In this document: piece by piece, positions 22,892-35,161 of the stretch | Layout: the number at the start of each line of letters is the position of its first letter | Numbering within the stretch: position 1 is the stretch's first letter | Origin: Stagonosporopsis chrysanthemi | Taxonomy: Eukaryota; Ascomycota; Dothideomycetes; Pleosporales; Didymellaceae | DNA: 64,000 nt | Reading direction: 5' to 3' | NCBI GenBank assembly: GCA_022560025.1 | Contig: JAFISE010000017.1 | Location: 1 to 64,000 of the forward strand | Program-made: the position numbers and the translations under genes | The notes under the pieces: model-generated | Databases searched by the model: none | The model's input: only the letters and a program-made list of their open reading frames with translations | Told to the model about the DNA's origin: nothing

Positions 22892-24328
22892 ATTTAAGGG
22901 TCTGGCGGTGTTGGAGAGTTTGTGAGGTGGGCGTGGCTTATTCGTGCCTGGACTGTATAAAAATTCCACTGTCTAAATCATTGGTAGCGACTGCCTCAAC
23001 TACCAAAACTCCCCGACCGCAGCGTAGCCCAATGAGACTTATAGGCAACCAAAGATACGCCTTCTTATTCGCAGAACCTTCTCTTTGTTGAATATATAGA
23101 TATGGCAATATCAATATCAGGCGTAGTAAATGATGTTGTAAACACTCCAATACACCTTCTAGACTCTCGTCAAGCGCACGAAGCGCCCTGGTTATGGGTC
23201 TATGGAGCAGGGATAGGTATTTGCCATGAGTGTCTTGGTTGAGCGACAAGCCGCCAACAATACGCCTCCATCTTTATTCGCGCCAGAAATGGTGCTCCTG
23301 TCAAGCCAATATTGGACTAAGGCAAGAGCCTAAAATACTCAAAACAGATTCATTTGACTGTCAAACGCAGCTGGCCAACAAGCAGTGTGCTCAGACACGG
23401 CAAACCAGTCTGCACAGTCCACGGCTCAGTTTCCAAGGGGCGTAAGCTGTCACATGTCTGCGATCGCGGCAGCGCATCTTTGCTTTTGACCGGTATCTTG
23501 GGCGTTTGGCACCGAGACTGATGTCAGCGTATTATCGCGGGACAAGCTATGTGATTGGATTGTTTGGCGTACGTGCAGGTCCACCGCTAGAAACGTAGGC
23601 AGAAAGTGTAGTAAGCAATGTGATCGGTCACATTGTTCGCAGCGGAGCAGACTGGGGGTAGGATTATCGTCAGCCAATGGAAAGTCAGTAGAGGCGACAA
23701 GGCTGGGTCGCTAGCCCGTAGGAGCAAAGTTCAGCCTTGTGTGGGCGCCCATCTTCAGATGTCAGCCTGGTCCTCAAGAGACTAGGATCCCAGCAGCTTA
23801 TTGCCGCTGCCTGGCCATGACTTCTCAACGTCGCCACTCTGGTTCTAAAGTTTCCCTCCTGTGACTCTTTACCACTGTCTTGGTCTGACATTCGGTCTGC
23901 GGTGTACGTTTTGCTACATTTGATCTGGATGCCCTATCTTGTGGGCTCAAGAGGCGAAAGTTCTGGTTCCTACAATTACTCTCGGACTCGTTCGGTTACC
24001 CATCCCCGGCGGACAGCAGCTGATAATCTATACATGATAGCCCTCACGTTCAGCTGTTACACCCCCCCCCTACCAGTCTGTCACTATCTTATCGGCATTG
24101 AGCCCTGGATTGTACTTGTTGGCGAAGCTTGGCTGCAGCGTTATTTGAACACTTCTTCTCAGCTGTCCAAGGACCAGTTCTTCCCAAATCACATCTCTTT
24201 GAGACCTTCTGTCCGCCCTTGTAAGACGTCCTGTAAGGCGACTATATATCGTTACAACACTAAGCTAAACGAACGCTACACATAGTTGGGTGCGCTCACT
24301 GCGTAACCACATCAACACTATCTCCACC
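22892..24328. other. Intergenic region, no recognised feature
   Basis: 1.4 kb between two divergently placed genes. Frames are short and carry no motif. Base composition looks more AT-rich than the flanking housekeeping DNA. Confidence 0.5.
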
Positions 24329-26509
24329 ATGGACCCACCAGTTCTACCCCATGAGGAATATGAGATGACGAATCCGTCGTAGGTTTTCGCCGCGCAGCGT
24401 TTCCTTCTTGGCTAAAGTCCGTAGAAACCATAGTGCTGCTGCAGGGCTACTACACAACAGCCGGGAGACACGGTCTCCTCTCCAATCACACCAAAACTCC
24501 AAGATTCGAGACTTCCTTCGACATGTCCGCCTTCATCTGCCAAGTTTCTTTGTCGGACGGTCCTTCTCGTTTATGTCGCCGGATGAGCAACGCAAGGTTG
24601 CAGCATATCAGAGTCGACGTATGGCGCTTCTGAACTGTCTGGTTCACGTCATCCCACTTATCGGCGCAGTCGTACTTCTCTTACTCCACTGGACCAAATA
24701 CTGGGTAGGCGGATCCAGCGACAACGCAACGACTTTGCAGTTTGTTGCGAAATTGCACGAATTATTTATGCAGGCATCTATCGTGGATCTCTTGATTTAT
24801 CTAATCAGAGCTCAAGCTCTAATTGACTTTGTGCCATTGGGCGCGCTTTCAGCTGCGGCGGGTCAGCAATTGTCATTTCTGTGGTCACTTGACTTCTTTT
24901 CTGCGGTCGTGTCTCCTGTGTTTGGTACACGGCAAAAGATCGTCTTCACACTGTCAATGCTGGGGCTTTTTGTCATGACCGCGGTCGTCGGTCCCTCGTC
25001 TGCAGTCTTGATGATTCCACGGCCTGGAATGCTCCATATGAACGATACTGTAGTACGCCACTACACCTCCTCTGAAGCGGCCCTATACCCCAGTCGAATG
25101 GATCAAGTCGACAAACTGGATTTGTGAGTCTCCTGTTCGTAAATTCACATATATCCATATCTCCAGTCTGACGCATAAATAGCACACTGTTCAGCGAGCG
25201 ACCAAACACCATAGATCTTGGTTACCTACAAGGACGTCGACACGATGATCGATATATTTTCAGAAATGCCTGGAGAAACCACAATACAAATAACGGCTTT
25301 TCCTACATGCGATACTCTCTTGTGAGCATCTCCGAAGCAACCGGTGGCGGCATGATATCTAGTAAAGCGGATGGAGAGTATTTCATTGCCACCATACCGA
25401 CGATACTGAGCTCTGTAGAACTGCTCGATAACAAGAAAGGACTTGATCCTTACGGCTACGGTAAGAAAGCCACAGCCTCGAAATGGACTCTTCGCACTTC
25501 GCAACCGGTTGTTCTGGCTGCTTGTACGGGACCGTACCCGATGACTGGAAGTGTATATTACCTCAGGGATGATGGGACGAAAAATCTTCTGCCTAACGTA
25601 TCTGGCCTTTTCGAGACAGCACCTATCATCAACACCAACCAACAACTCGACGACGAAGACATTGCCGGATATCGCCCTGTGTGGTTACCTTCGCCAGGAG
25701 ATTCACCGTCTGTGCTTGGACTGTTTACCAAAGAGCACAAAAACACGTCAGATGGAATGTTCATGGGAGTCACGGTTTGCACCCTCTCATCTTTCTGGCG
25801 TACATCGATAACCACAATGACGGTCACGAGTATGGGCGTCGTGGTGGAAACGGACTTTCCAGAGACTAGAGAAGACATGGCAAGCGACGATCTGAAGCCA
25901 ATCGTCATCATCCCGGAGGGCATGTCCACCTTGTTGGACTCTGGGCTGAATGAAGAAAAAGCGATCTGGGGGGAACCCTACATGTTATCCTTGAACTTTG
26001 CGCTCGCGATTTCTTCATACCACCAGACGACCAAGAAACTGATTGACCTGGAATCGGAAATTGTAGCAAATACGCCCCTGGGGAGAATCAATAACGTCAA
26101 TGAATCAGGAGGGACTGTCTTTCGGATCGACGAGTGGCTTGAAGGCTATGGTTACGGCTACAACGACACCAACGCCCTGCTATCGGTCGCAGTAATCATC
26201 TCCTACTGCGCCATCACGCTTGTTTACATGGCATATATCGTGACAACCGGCCACACGTCAACAGCTTGGAGTTCAGCAGTCGATTTCGTCATGCTTGCGC
26301 TCCAGTCTCCACCAGCAGATGATGTCAAAAATGTGTCTGTAGGCGTCGATACAATCAACATGTTTCGTCGAAGCGTTGGGATCAGGGTGAAGACCGAGAT
26401 CAATGAGTGTTCGGAACGCATCGAGGAAAAATTGGAACTGGTGTTCGCAGACGAGAGGGGCGTCGAGAGGAGAGGGTTGCGCAAGGTTGTGCGGAATAAG
26501 GCATACTGA
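24329..26509 (+). CDS. Fungal four-TM membrane protein of unknown function, 5' end possibly frameshifted
   Basis: The safe coding part is exon 24573-25123 plus exon 25183-26509 (intron GTGAGT...AATAG, 59 bp), 625 aa from ATG 24573. Three TM segments lie near the N-terminus (VIPLIGAVVLLLL; a helix around IVDLLIYLI; FTLSMLGLFVMTAVV). A large extracytoplasmic-looking middle of ~330 aa with N-glycosylation sequons follows, then a last TM (VIISYCAITLVYMAYIV) and a cytosolic tail. This layout occurs in many uncharacterised Pezizomycotina proteins. Upstream, the ATG at 24329 opens MDPPVLPHEEYEMTNPS, a plausible native N-terminus, but hits TAG at 24380; the main frame is open from 24369. No intron of normal length joins them in frame, so a one-base frameshift near 24377 or a sequencing error is suspected. 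Function unknown. Confidence 0.68.
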
Positions 26510-28426
26510 GCTCAAACTTGACAAGGTTGTTGTCATCTTAACATGTCCACTGGTAATGTGTAGCACATCAAGAAACTACTGGAGACCTGAAAAGTTTGTG
26601 TAAAAACCCTCAATAACCCTTCTAAGCCAGTTCCTCCAGGTTAAGAAGATTAAATGTTGCTGGGTGACTCGCTTTTCCGATGTCACTTTTCATATCGGTA
26701 ATACTATCGCTATGAATATTGCTCCGAACTAGACTATCCCAAAGTGCCATCAAGAGCAGGAAGGCGGAAATATTCATACTAATCGAATCTAATTACGTGC
26801 CAGGCGATGTATGTAGGAAGGTGCAACCAATATGTAGTTGGACTGTGCAGAATAACGTTTTTCCAGGACGACGTTCGCTGTTCAACAGATTCGAGGCCAG
26901 GCCTATTTTCATGAGTGCTAGCATATGAGTTGATGTGTGGCCATTCCGACTAGCCATATACACAAGAGATTTGACTCGCTTGGATGAGTTCAACGAGATT
27001 AGGCAAATCTATCGAGGGTTGAGTGCAGGTCCAAGATAGCCTCATTATGTAATTTTTCTATCGAACCAAACGCCTTGAACACCTTCTCATAGCTTCGAAG
27101 AATTCCAACTGGATTGTAACCCGCGTCGCGCTGTTTCATAGACTTTCATTTGAATCGCCATGGGAAAATATATCATTCTGCGCAGCAAACAAACAAATTG
27201 GCGAAGTTTCCTAACCAAATCGCATTTTTCTCTTCTCGGATGCGCGTTCATAGACTCAACACGATCATATCAATGCATATATGCTGGAGACTAGACAAAG
27301 TAATGCTCATCTACTGCTTTCAATCCTCGTGGATAGTGTAGATCTCCAGCAGATACAGCACCAGATGTGTAAAGATTAGAAAGTAAATAGAGCCAGACCG
27401 CTCGCAAAGGGTGCTGGCAAGAAACCAATCAGAGCAGTTGGGAAGATGAGAAAGAGTGGGATGGTTTAAACAGTTGAGAGTAGTCAAGCAGTCGTAGCAA
27501 GAAACCCCTTTTTGGCGAGAATTGCATGAGCAGCGCCAACCGTACATATATCTGCTATCAAGGTACTCAAGTATGGATACATTCAGCTAGTTCTGACCAT
27601 ATTTGTACTGCTCACGTCTCGCTCCATGAATACCGGAGCGGAACAGGAATATGAGTCTGTCTCATCTGAATCACAGCTACCCAAATACCAACGCCAATCA
27701 AGAAAGTCCCAATGACATCTCGACGCAAGACGCCGAAAGCAATTGTAAGCTAGCTCAGTAGCATAGTTGGTATCAGTGTTCAGACGACTGCAAACCAGGA
27801 AAAGTTTCTCGACGATTCAATGACACTTTTGGCAATGATGCCTACTCTTTGAAGGCAGTAATTGACACAGTGGCGCTGACAAATGCTATTCTGCATGCCA
27901 CTCGTATTCCATGTCGACAGAGGACAGTGCTGCCAGACCGTAGGTGGTCACCTCTCCTTTCAACGACTTTAGATCAAACTTTTTGAAGAGTAACTTTTAT
28001 AAATTACTTACCAAGACAAAATTATGCCATGTATTGGTCGCATCTTACGCGTTGGTGGCGGTACGCTAACAGAAGCATCAACACTGACAGTGTCTTCGTG
28101 GCTTGCACACGAACGTCTGCAGCTGCCGATCCCGCTCGGAGCTAAAGTAGCCGCAATGATTTCCCACGTCTTCTCCATTGCATCTTTACGAGCGATGAAC
28201 CCTGCATTTTGCAGTCGAAGCGCGCGCTTAATATGTACGTCAGCCCATCAGTTTTATTGGGCCTCCGGCACCCTTTGACCAATGAGTTTCATCTTGACTG
28301 AAATGCCCAACCTTATCAGCTCATTAACAGCCTCAGGACCTTCTTGCGAAAACCAACACCATCAAAGATCCGAACAAATATGCGGGGAACGACTGCCAAT
28401 GTTCCATTATCGCAGCTTTCCGCTGA
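26510..28426. other. Gap with possible degraded 5' exons of the CorA-like gene
   Basis: 26510-27600 shows nothing recognisable. From ATG 27651 a short frame (MSLSHLNHSYPNTNANQ...) runs to a GTAAGC donor near 27746 and can be joined to a frame at 27780 that ends in TGA near 27977. A further frame at 28333-28423 ends in TGA 28424-28426, directly in frame with the clear CorA-like exon. These may be the mutated 5' exons of the next feature, but exon limits could not be fixed. Confidence 0.35.
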
Positions 28427-30356
28427 AGAATTGTGCACGGTCTACATCCAAACCAGAACGAAGCATGGGCTCAACCCCGAGAATCTGTCTCTCAAAAATT
28501 CCTCGAAGTTGACTTTGTGCACCCAAGTATTCAGCTGGACGGCCCTAAATGGATACATCTACTGGTAAACAACATGAAGTGGGCCAAGGTATGCCGAATG
28601 ACGATCGCGGTGATAGTCAACATTTAATAATGTCATTTCAAGCAATGTGCGGAAAAGTTAGAATTCAGACTGGACGACCTTCCAACTACTGTCTGTCCTA
28701 TACTCCACGGGGAGATCCACGTTCCGCTGCACGCGAGACACATGCAAACCGGGTACAACAAAGATAGAGATAGAGAAAGTGGAAAAGCTCTTACTTCAGC
28801 TTTTGTAGGTTGCGGCGCGAAAATGGGTTGTGAATCGACATTGTACTAAATCTTGCAACAGGTGCCGTACTTGAATGTTGACTATCACAAAAGTGTCAAA
28901 TCTCTGAACGCGATGTACCCACTTGTTGAACGTCGCACAGAATCTCAGCTCTTGGAACACGCAGTATCTCGGCAGGAGATCTTCAAGCATAAACTAATGC
29001 CGCACATGAGACCAGATGCAGATGGTAACTTTCTCCATCCACGCAGAACTCTAGACTAATTTTACTATGCGTCCCTTAGCGATACTACCAATAGAGACTG
29101 CGACCAAACTATCTCGAAGTGGACTGGTCGTGGATTGGGTGATGATGGAAGACCACATGCCGTGGATGACAGTTTGATGCTCATGGTGGATCAGTTATGG
29201 GTCTGGGTTTTCAGCAGCAGTACGTTAGTCGATACTCTTCATTCATTTTTACTAATGGAGTCGTGTTAACAGGGATCGTTCTTACATGTTTCCCGTCTCA
29301 TGATACACTGACAGATGGTAAATTCAATCTTCTCTTCGACAACCTCTGCAAATACGATGCAAAGGACGATGCAGCCAACTTCGCAGGCCCTTTTGCTTCA
29401 CAAATCCTTGCACAGGCAATAGGGTATGAGCACCTACGACCGGTAGTTGATCACATCGAGATATACCGATGGGCTACCAGCAAATCAGTGAGCTCACCGT
29501 TCACAGTCAAGAAGGTTTCATACTCCTGATAACAATAGACTACAAGATATGCCACATATCTCGCGGAGTTCCACAAGAACTATTGCGATGGAGCTGAGAC
29601 ATTCGACGACAAGCGCGAGTTACGCCTCGCACTTGAAGTTGCTGACATCATCGACGAAATCAAGATGATTGCAAGAGTTTTGAACAACCAGAAAGCCTTG
29701 TTCAAAAGCATTCAATCCTCTGGACGCATATCGAATTTTGACCATCAGGAAAATTCGATTCAATATACGGCTAAAGATGGGATAAACCACCTTGAGTCCG
29801 CTCTGTCGAATGTAATGGATATCAAGACAGACGCAGAAGAAACGTACAAGGCTGTATGGGGTTCGTTCAAAGCTCCATTACCCATGCTGACACGTTTCAG
29901 TTACTCGATTTACTCGATCTCAAAACCAAAACGGCAACTCTTGCGGAAGCCCGTTCGACAACAAAGCAGGGACAGGCAGTGATGCTCTTTACCGTTGTCA
30001 CAATCATCTTCGTACGTCTTTTTTGTCTGTCGTAGCCAACACGACTAACTGATCCTTCTAGCTTCCACTGTCTTTCTTCACTTCGTATTTCGGGCAGAAT
30101 GTGTCTGAGATTACCGGCGACGGCGCGAACCCGACTTCATGGGATTTGTGGAGAGTCGGAGGTAATTCGAATTGTCTTCTCTCAAAGTAAACGCTAACGT
30201 ATTCACTCAGCCCCTATAACTGTCGTGATCATCTTTGTTGCGCTCCTCATTGCCTACCGCATCATGAGGCCAGACAGCCGGATATGGTTCTGGAAGTGCG
30301 GTCGTGGTAACCGAAGAGCTTCACAGGATCGTGAAGAGGACTTTGAAATGGCTTGA
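28427..30356 (+). pseudogene. CorA-like membrane protein, interrupted by an in-frame stop
   Basis: Clean exons: 28427-28588, 28643-28804, 28862-29219, 29273-29487, 29539-29853, 29901-30011, 30062-30161 and 30211-30356; introns are 47-57 bp and every phase fits. The encoded protein has the fungal CorA-like layout: KWIHLLVNNM, the segment RTLD-x-FYYASLSDTTNRD, SLMLMVDQLWVWV, a helical coiled region (LDLLDLKTKTATLAEAR), and two C-terminal TMs (FTVVTIIFLPLSFFTSYFGQN; VVIIFVALLIAYRI). CorA-family Mg2+ channels carry GMN after TM1; here it reads GQN. Codon 29057-29059 is TAA exactly where the family has Gln or Glu (CAA to TAA is one C-to-T change), and TGA at 28424-28426 also lies in frame. Everything after the stop remains well preserved, so the loss looks recent. 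Fungal proteins of this group are variable in number and of unknown role. Confidence 0.72.
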
Positions 30357-32167
30357 CGTAGTTTGAGTTGTACAAAGTTTCTTTTGTGATTCTGTAAATA
30401 CTGGTTCAACTTTCCCCACGATATATCTGGTAGATCGTCGTGATCACTTGTGATTTGGAGATCTCAGCTTCGGCACATCGAAGCCTTCATTACCCTGAAA
30501 TTTGATCGATAATTTTGATCCCAACCACACATAATCAGGACGGAAATTCGTTGCTGTAGAGGAAAGGAGGAGCTTCTCAGAGCGTGTTCAGGTGATCGTT
30601 ACATTGGACCACTTTCAAATAGAAAGTATCACCTAGAACCTCTATATAACTAAGGGCGTTAGAGAATAGTGTGACCGGCTCCAAGCTAGGGAGAGCGTGT
30701 GAGCCGTCTCCCATAGGCTCGTGGGAGGAGGCTGTCGAAGTGGGAACCCTGTCAGGTGCCATATGTCACGACACTTGCTAATTAAAAATACCTCATCGCC
30801 AATAAGCCTGCATATAACATGGCTGACTGACTTCTCTGGTCTGGGTGGGTTGTGGTTCGACGATGCGAAAGCGGACTAACGAGTGCTCTGGGAGCTTTGT
30901 CCTAAAAATTCTATGTCTCTAAGACTGTTCCAGCGTAGCGTGGGATTCACATAGGCATCAATCACGAACACTGATGCATGTGAATGATGACTGCTCTCAA
31001 CCTGTGGGATTGTCCGTGGCGCACGCGTGAGCTTGCAGTAGCTGATGTCACAAAGCCGAGTCGTTGTCTGTCAAGCGACTTTGCGCATGTGTTCCCACCG
31101 TGTACACCCATTGTATACTTATCTGTAGGAAATCAAGCTTTTGTGCTATTGCAATGATTTGGTTTGAACTGCCGAGAAGCTTGAGCGTACTTGCCGACAT
31201 CTGCACTCGTAACGAGACGAGAACAAATACTTTTGTATCACCATTTTCAGCAGTTCCCAAGCAACTTTTCCGCTGCTGGCCACAGAGAGATGCATAGAAG
31301 TTGACTCTTCAGAGATAAACCCTCGTTTGTATATAAGTATGGTCGGATCCATTGTTACGTTATGTGGGCTAATGACAGACACAAGCAGTACCTACACGCA
31401 CCAGAATCCAATACCTGAACTGACAACTTTAGTCGAATCGTATCAAATTATGCGCCCGCCTAGCCTTTTCTTCTTGAGTGGCCAAGCGATTCCTTCGGGC
31501 CAACGAGCACGCTCGTTCTTAGCTCACAAGCAAGAGCTTTTCCAGTACCCGCTATCTGTAATGGAAGTGCGTGGCGTGGGTGGGGCTGGCTTCTGCTCTA
31601 CACAGTGACATTCAGAGTGGAAGTGGTGCAGAGTGGTGAAGGCGGGAACGGCGGTTTCGAATGGGGAGAAGAGGAGGTTTGGTATTTGGACTGAGAGCAA
31701 GAAGTCTGGTGACTTATGGTCATGAAACAAGCAACGACGGGGATACACATGGCTCTGTACATTTGTGATCATGTCTACGAGATTTAAATTGTTGGTGTGA
31801 ACACTGACATACCTACAGTAAAGCATCATACAGTACGAAGAAGCTCGTTTTTTTGGTCGATCAGATCTACACAACGCCCTCACTCAATCTTCGGTACGCG
31901 CACAATTACTGCAGGATACAACTGAAACTTAGCTTCAATGGCCTAGAGAATGGAGAGTAGTAAACATTACATGTCTGCTCAAAGAGATTTAGTAGGTTTG
32001 TTGTGGGAGTTGTAGCCAAATCAGGGATCTATCATTCACCTAAACGATCTCTCAAAAAAAAACGAGATTCTTCGTATGTCTGTCCTTCCTTCTTGATGCA
32101 GAGTTTACAAATTTTGCCCCCAACCCCTAGAAACACCAGCTCTTTGCAGACTACGCTTGTGGGATTT
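30357..32167. other. Intergenic region, no recognised feature
   Basis: 1.8 kb between the 3' ends of the CorA-like pseudogene and the protease-like gene. Several frames of 60-120 codons overlap on both strands, none with a family signature or a convincing splice partner. Confidence 0.5.
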
Positions 32168-34793
32168 CTAACAGAGCCCATGTTTTCGGTCGAGTTCAAC
32201 TCGCTTTCTGCCTAGGGCACACCTAGTGGCGCTTACTTCCATACCAGGGTCTGACTCGAAACCTTCAAGCTGCAACAAGTCAGTCCAACGGCGAATCCTA
32301 AATGAAGAATGATTTACAAGTAATTGTACGGCCCAGTCGTTGGCCTTAGTAGGTAGAACCTTGAGGCGTATGGGGAAAAACGTAGTGTGTTGGCGGAAAT
32401 ATTTGAAAGCGTATGTCGCCTTCAAAAGATCCTCGCTTCCTCTCGTGCACGTCTGCGGTAGAACAATTTGTTAGTACGTGATCTTTTTGGGTAAGAAACT
32501 GTGACATACCCCAGCAGCATAGTACAAGAATGTCGCGTAAAACAGCGGCAACGCGTCTGGACTCATCCCCTCGGCGACCTTCTTCGCAAACTCCTCAACA
32601 GCTCGTCGGAATCGAATATTTGCTTGATTTCCATAAAGATGATACGCTTCGATGTATCGAGCTCGACGCTCTTCAGGTATTCTACTGTTCATATACCCGT
32701 CTGCAGCACCAGCTGCAAGCAGAACGTCTGAAATTAGTTCATCACCCTGCATATCAAGTCAGCCATAAACTCTCGCGAAATCGCAATGCTACAAAGCCTA
32801 CATTTGCTGCCATTGCTCTCGTCATACGCATCATTTCTGATAGCGTCCGGCTGAATTGCGATGTGACGATGTTTGCATCGAACGCTTTTGGATCTCCCCA
32901 GAGCCTATCGATACGTTCTTGCAAATGGACTTCTAGAGGAGTGAAAGTCCGTTCGATAGATGGCAGAATTGTTGCCAGCAGTGAGTGGCCCGTGTCGTCT
33001 TCCTCTAGGTTATGTAGGTATTCATGAACCTTGGACCTGCTTCGCTCTATTTGTTGAAGCTCAGTGGGCGCAAGTATGGCGGAGAACCGATCTCCAGGAC
33101 TGGTGGACCCGGGATTTGGAGACTCCGGAGGCATCTCACCAAGAAAGAACCGAAAAGCGCTGGGTCCGCTTACGCTCGTGGCCTCCGTGACGTCCGTGGC
33201 CGCGTGGGAAGTGGTAGAACTTGAGCTTGGGAATGTTGGCGAGGCCATATCCACGTCGTAATCTTCTCGTGGCTGCTCGGAGATATCTCGGGAATTCTGG
33301 AAAGTATGTTTTGTATGATGGATGTGAGACTCTTGAGCCTGTTCGGGCACTTGCAGAGGCTCGGTGACTGCAGGCTGTTAGCAAATGGTCCATCTCATAA
33401 GTGCGGAAACCGTGAGGGGGCTCCGACCTTCCTCCGAATGACCCTCAGCCAGTAATACGAATGTAGTTGCCGTCGGTGGTTCCCATCGAGTTCCTGAATC
33501 TGCGAAGACTTCATATGCCATGGTCATGAATGCCACTGTCTTGTCCAGGGAGCTAGCGACAATGTAGCCGTCGGGCCTAGAGGACATGTTTGCAAACACG
33601 GCGGCCCCGCAATCTCCCCAATCAAGAGGCATGTTGAGGTTGATTTGGTAAACCTTCTGGAACGTTGAACCGTGAGAGAATCTCATGTAAAGTGCACCAC
33701 CAGATAATTTCCCTGTAATCAGACTGTGTGAGGTGCACACCATGAACGATTCGTGGTTGGTTTCGCCTCCTTCTGACTCAGCAACCGAGCATGCATCCCA
33801 CGCGTCACCAAGGACATGAAGGACCTTGTCGTTGAGTACATCGATGATGGCCCAGTCCAGGTCCACCGCACAACGGCTAAGACTACCCAAATATTCCCAT
33901 CTATCGCTATCATTGCAGAAGTTCGTAGTGGCGTTTTCCAGACTCTCTGGTGGATCTTGTAATTGGCCAAGAGGGTTCGTGTCTGTTGAAAACCCCTGCA
34001 TTGACTCATTCGAAGAGTTCGGTCCGGGAGAAACAGGATCCATAGTATCTGAAGCGTCTTCAGCCGAACTAACGCTCGCTCGTGATGTAAGGTCAACTTC
34101 ACTGGCGTCGTCGCCATACTCACTCCCACTTCCAAGATCGTAGTCACTTTGTGAGTCCTCGAGAGACGTCTGCATCGGCATTGTGCGATCCCAGAAGACG
34201 TGTGCGACCGTCAGGAGAACGCACCTTTGCCCTTCATAGACAGCATTTGCCGTAGCTTTGCGCCATGTTGCGCCGTGTTTGATGTAGATGGGCAGACCAC
34301 TTCGTTGTACCGGTGCTGAAGGATCGAAGTAGACTTCACGAGCCATGTTTCTCGGAATTGCGCGGTCGTCTTTGCCACCTGTTGCAGCTGGTTGAATTAG
34401 AGTGCCAATCCCAGGTTGACTGGATTGATGCCCGGTTCGAAATCCTGGCAAATCACTCATGATTCCTCCTTCATCAACAGCTTGTTTGGCCCTCTTGCGT
34501 GGTTCTTTTTCTTGGCAAAAGAACATGACGGTAGGGATGGCTGTATCAGCACACCGTCCTATCATGTACAAGCCAAAATAAACGACCTCTGAGTATGTGT
34601 CGGCAAAGGGATCACGGAGATGCTCCTGAATTTTAGACTCGGCCGTCTGAAACTGTCTTTGGGCAGATCCAGTTGGATACCACCAATGTCGTCCATGAAT
34701 GAAGCCAATCTTATCTCCTAAACAGCTTCGGGCGTCTGGGTATAATATGGGCGATTTCCTCCAGAATCGTACTCGTTGACTCGATAGTGCCAT
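32168..34793 (-). CDS. Trypsin-fold peptidase-like protein with Cys at the nucleophile position
   Basis: Exons 34793-33428, 33367-32802, 32746-32510 and 32452-32168 give about 817 aa; three introns (55-60 bp) join in frame, although the donor of intron 1 (GTCGGA) is weak. The N-terminal half resembles fungal chymotrypsin-fold proteins: LLTVAHVFW (His near residue 198), DLDWAIID (Asp near 313) and WGDCGAAVF, where the usual nucleophile motif GDSG reads GDCG (Cys near 395). A GYIVASS strand follows, as in the family's GHVVASD. An acidic, Ser-rich insert (about 210-295) separates His and Asp. From about 470 on, the protein is Ser/Pro-rich, then a helical region (EEFAKKVAEGMSPDALPLFYATF) with no known domain. 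Start: the frame extends upstream only through non-ATG codons. The role is unknown; it could be a cysteine-type peptidase or an inactive one. It is divergent from the membrane protein at 35162. Confidence 0.72.
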
Positions 34794-35161
34794 GTCGATA
34801 TAACACAGGGAGTGAGGCAACCCAAAATCCTCGACTGCTTTCGATGGTGGGATGTGGTTGCGACTGGAGGACTAGAGTGACCGGTGCTGCCTGATAGCCA
34901 GACTATGGACAGGCAACTGAGCTGAACTCGCAAATGGTCACACGGCGTCCGGGCTGAGCACATGGATTGACGGCTGTGTAAAGTTAATTTACTAAGCTCC
35001 GCCTGTTATCATTGGGCTCGAGGGCTAGACCGGCGGCTATGCAAGCCACTCTGAATGGCGGTGTTGGTCCGTGCGAACTTTCACACCACAAGGCTGAGAT
35101 GATATAACTATACCACATTTACCCGTCATTCACAGACGCACTTCGAAGATCGTTCAAAATT
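34794..35161. promoter_or_regulatory. Divergent promoter between the protease-like gene and the tail-anchored gene
   Basis: Only 368 bp separate two start codons facing away from each other, so the two accessory genes probably share regulatory sequence. A TATA-like GATATAACTATACC lies about 60 bp before the plus-strand ATG. No recognised factor site stands out. Confidence 0.45.

Noticed and set aside
29028..29081. Possible intron (GTAACT...CTTAG) that would remove the TAA at 29057
   Set aside because: It would put the following exon in the wrong frame and delete the conserved RTLD-x-FYY motif, so the stop is taken as real.
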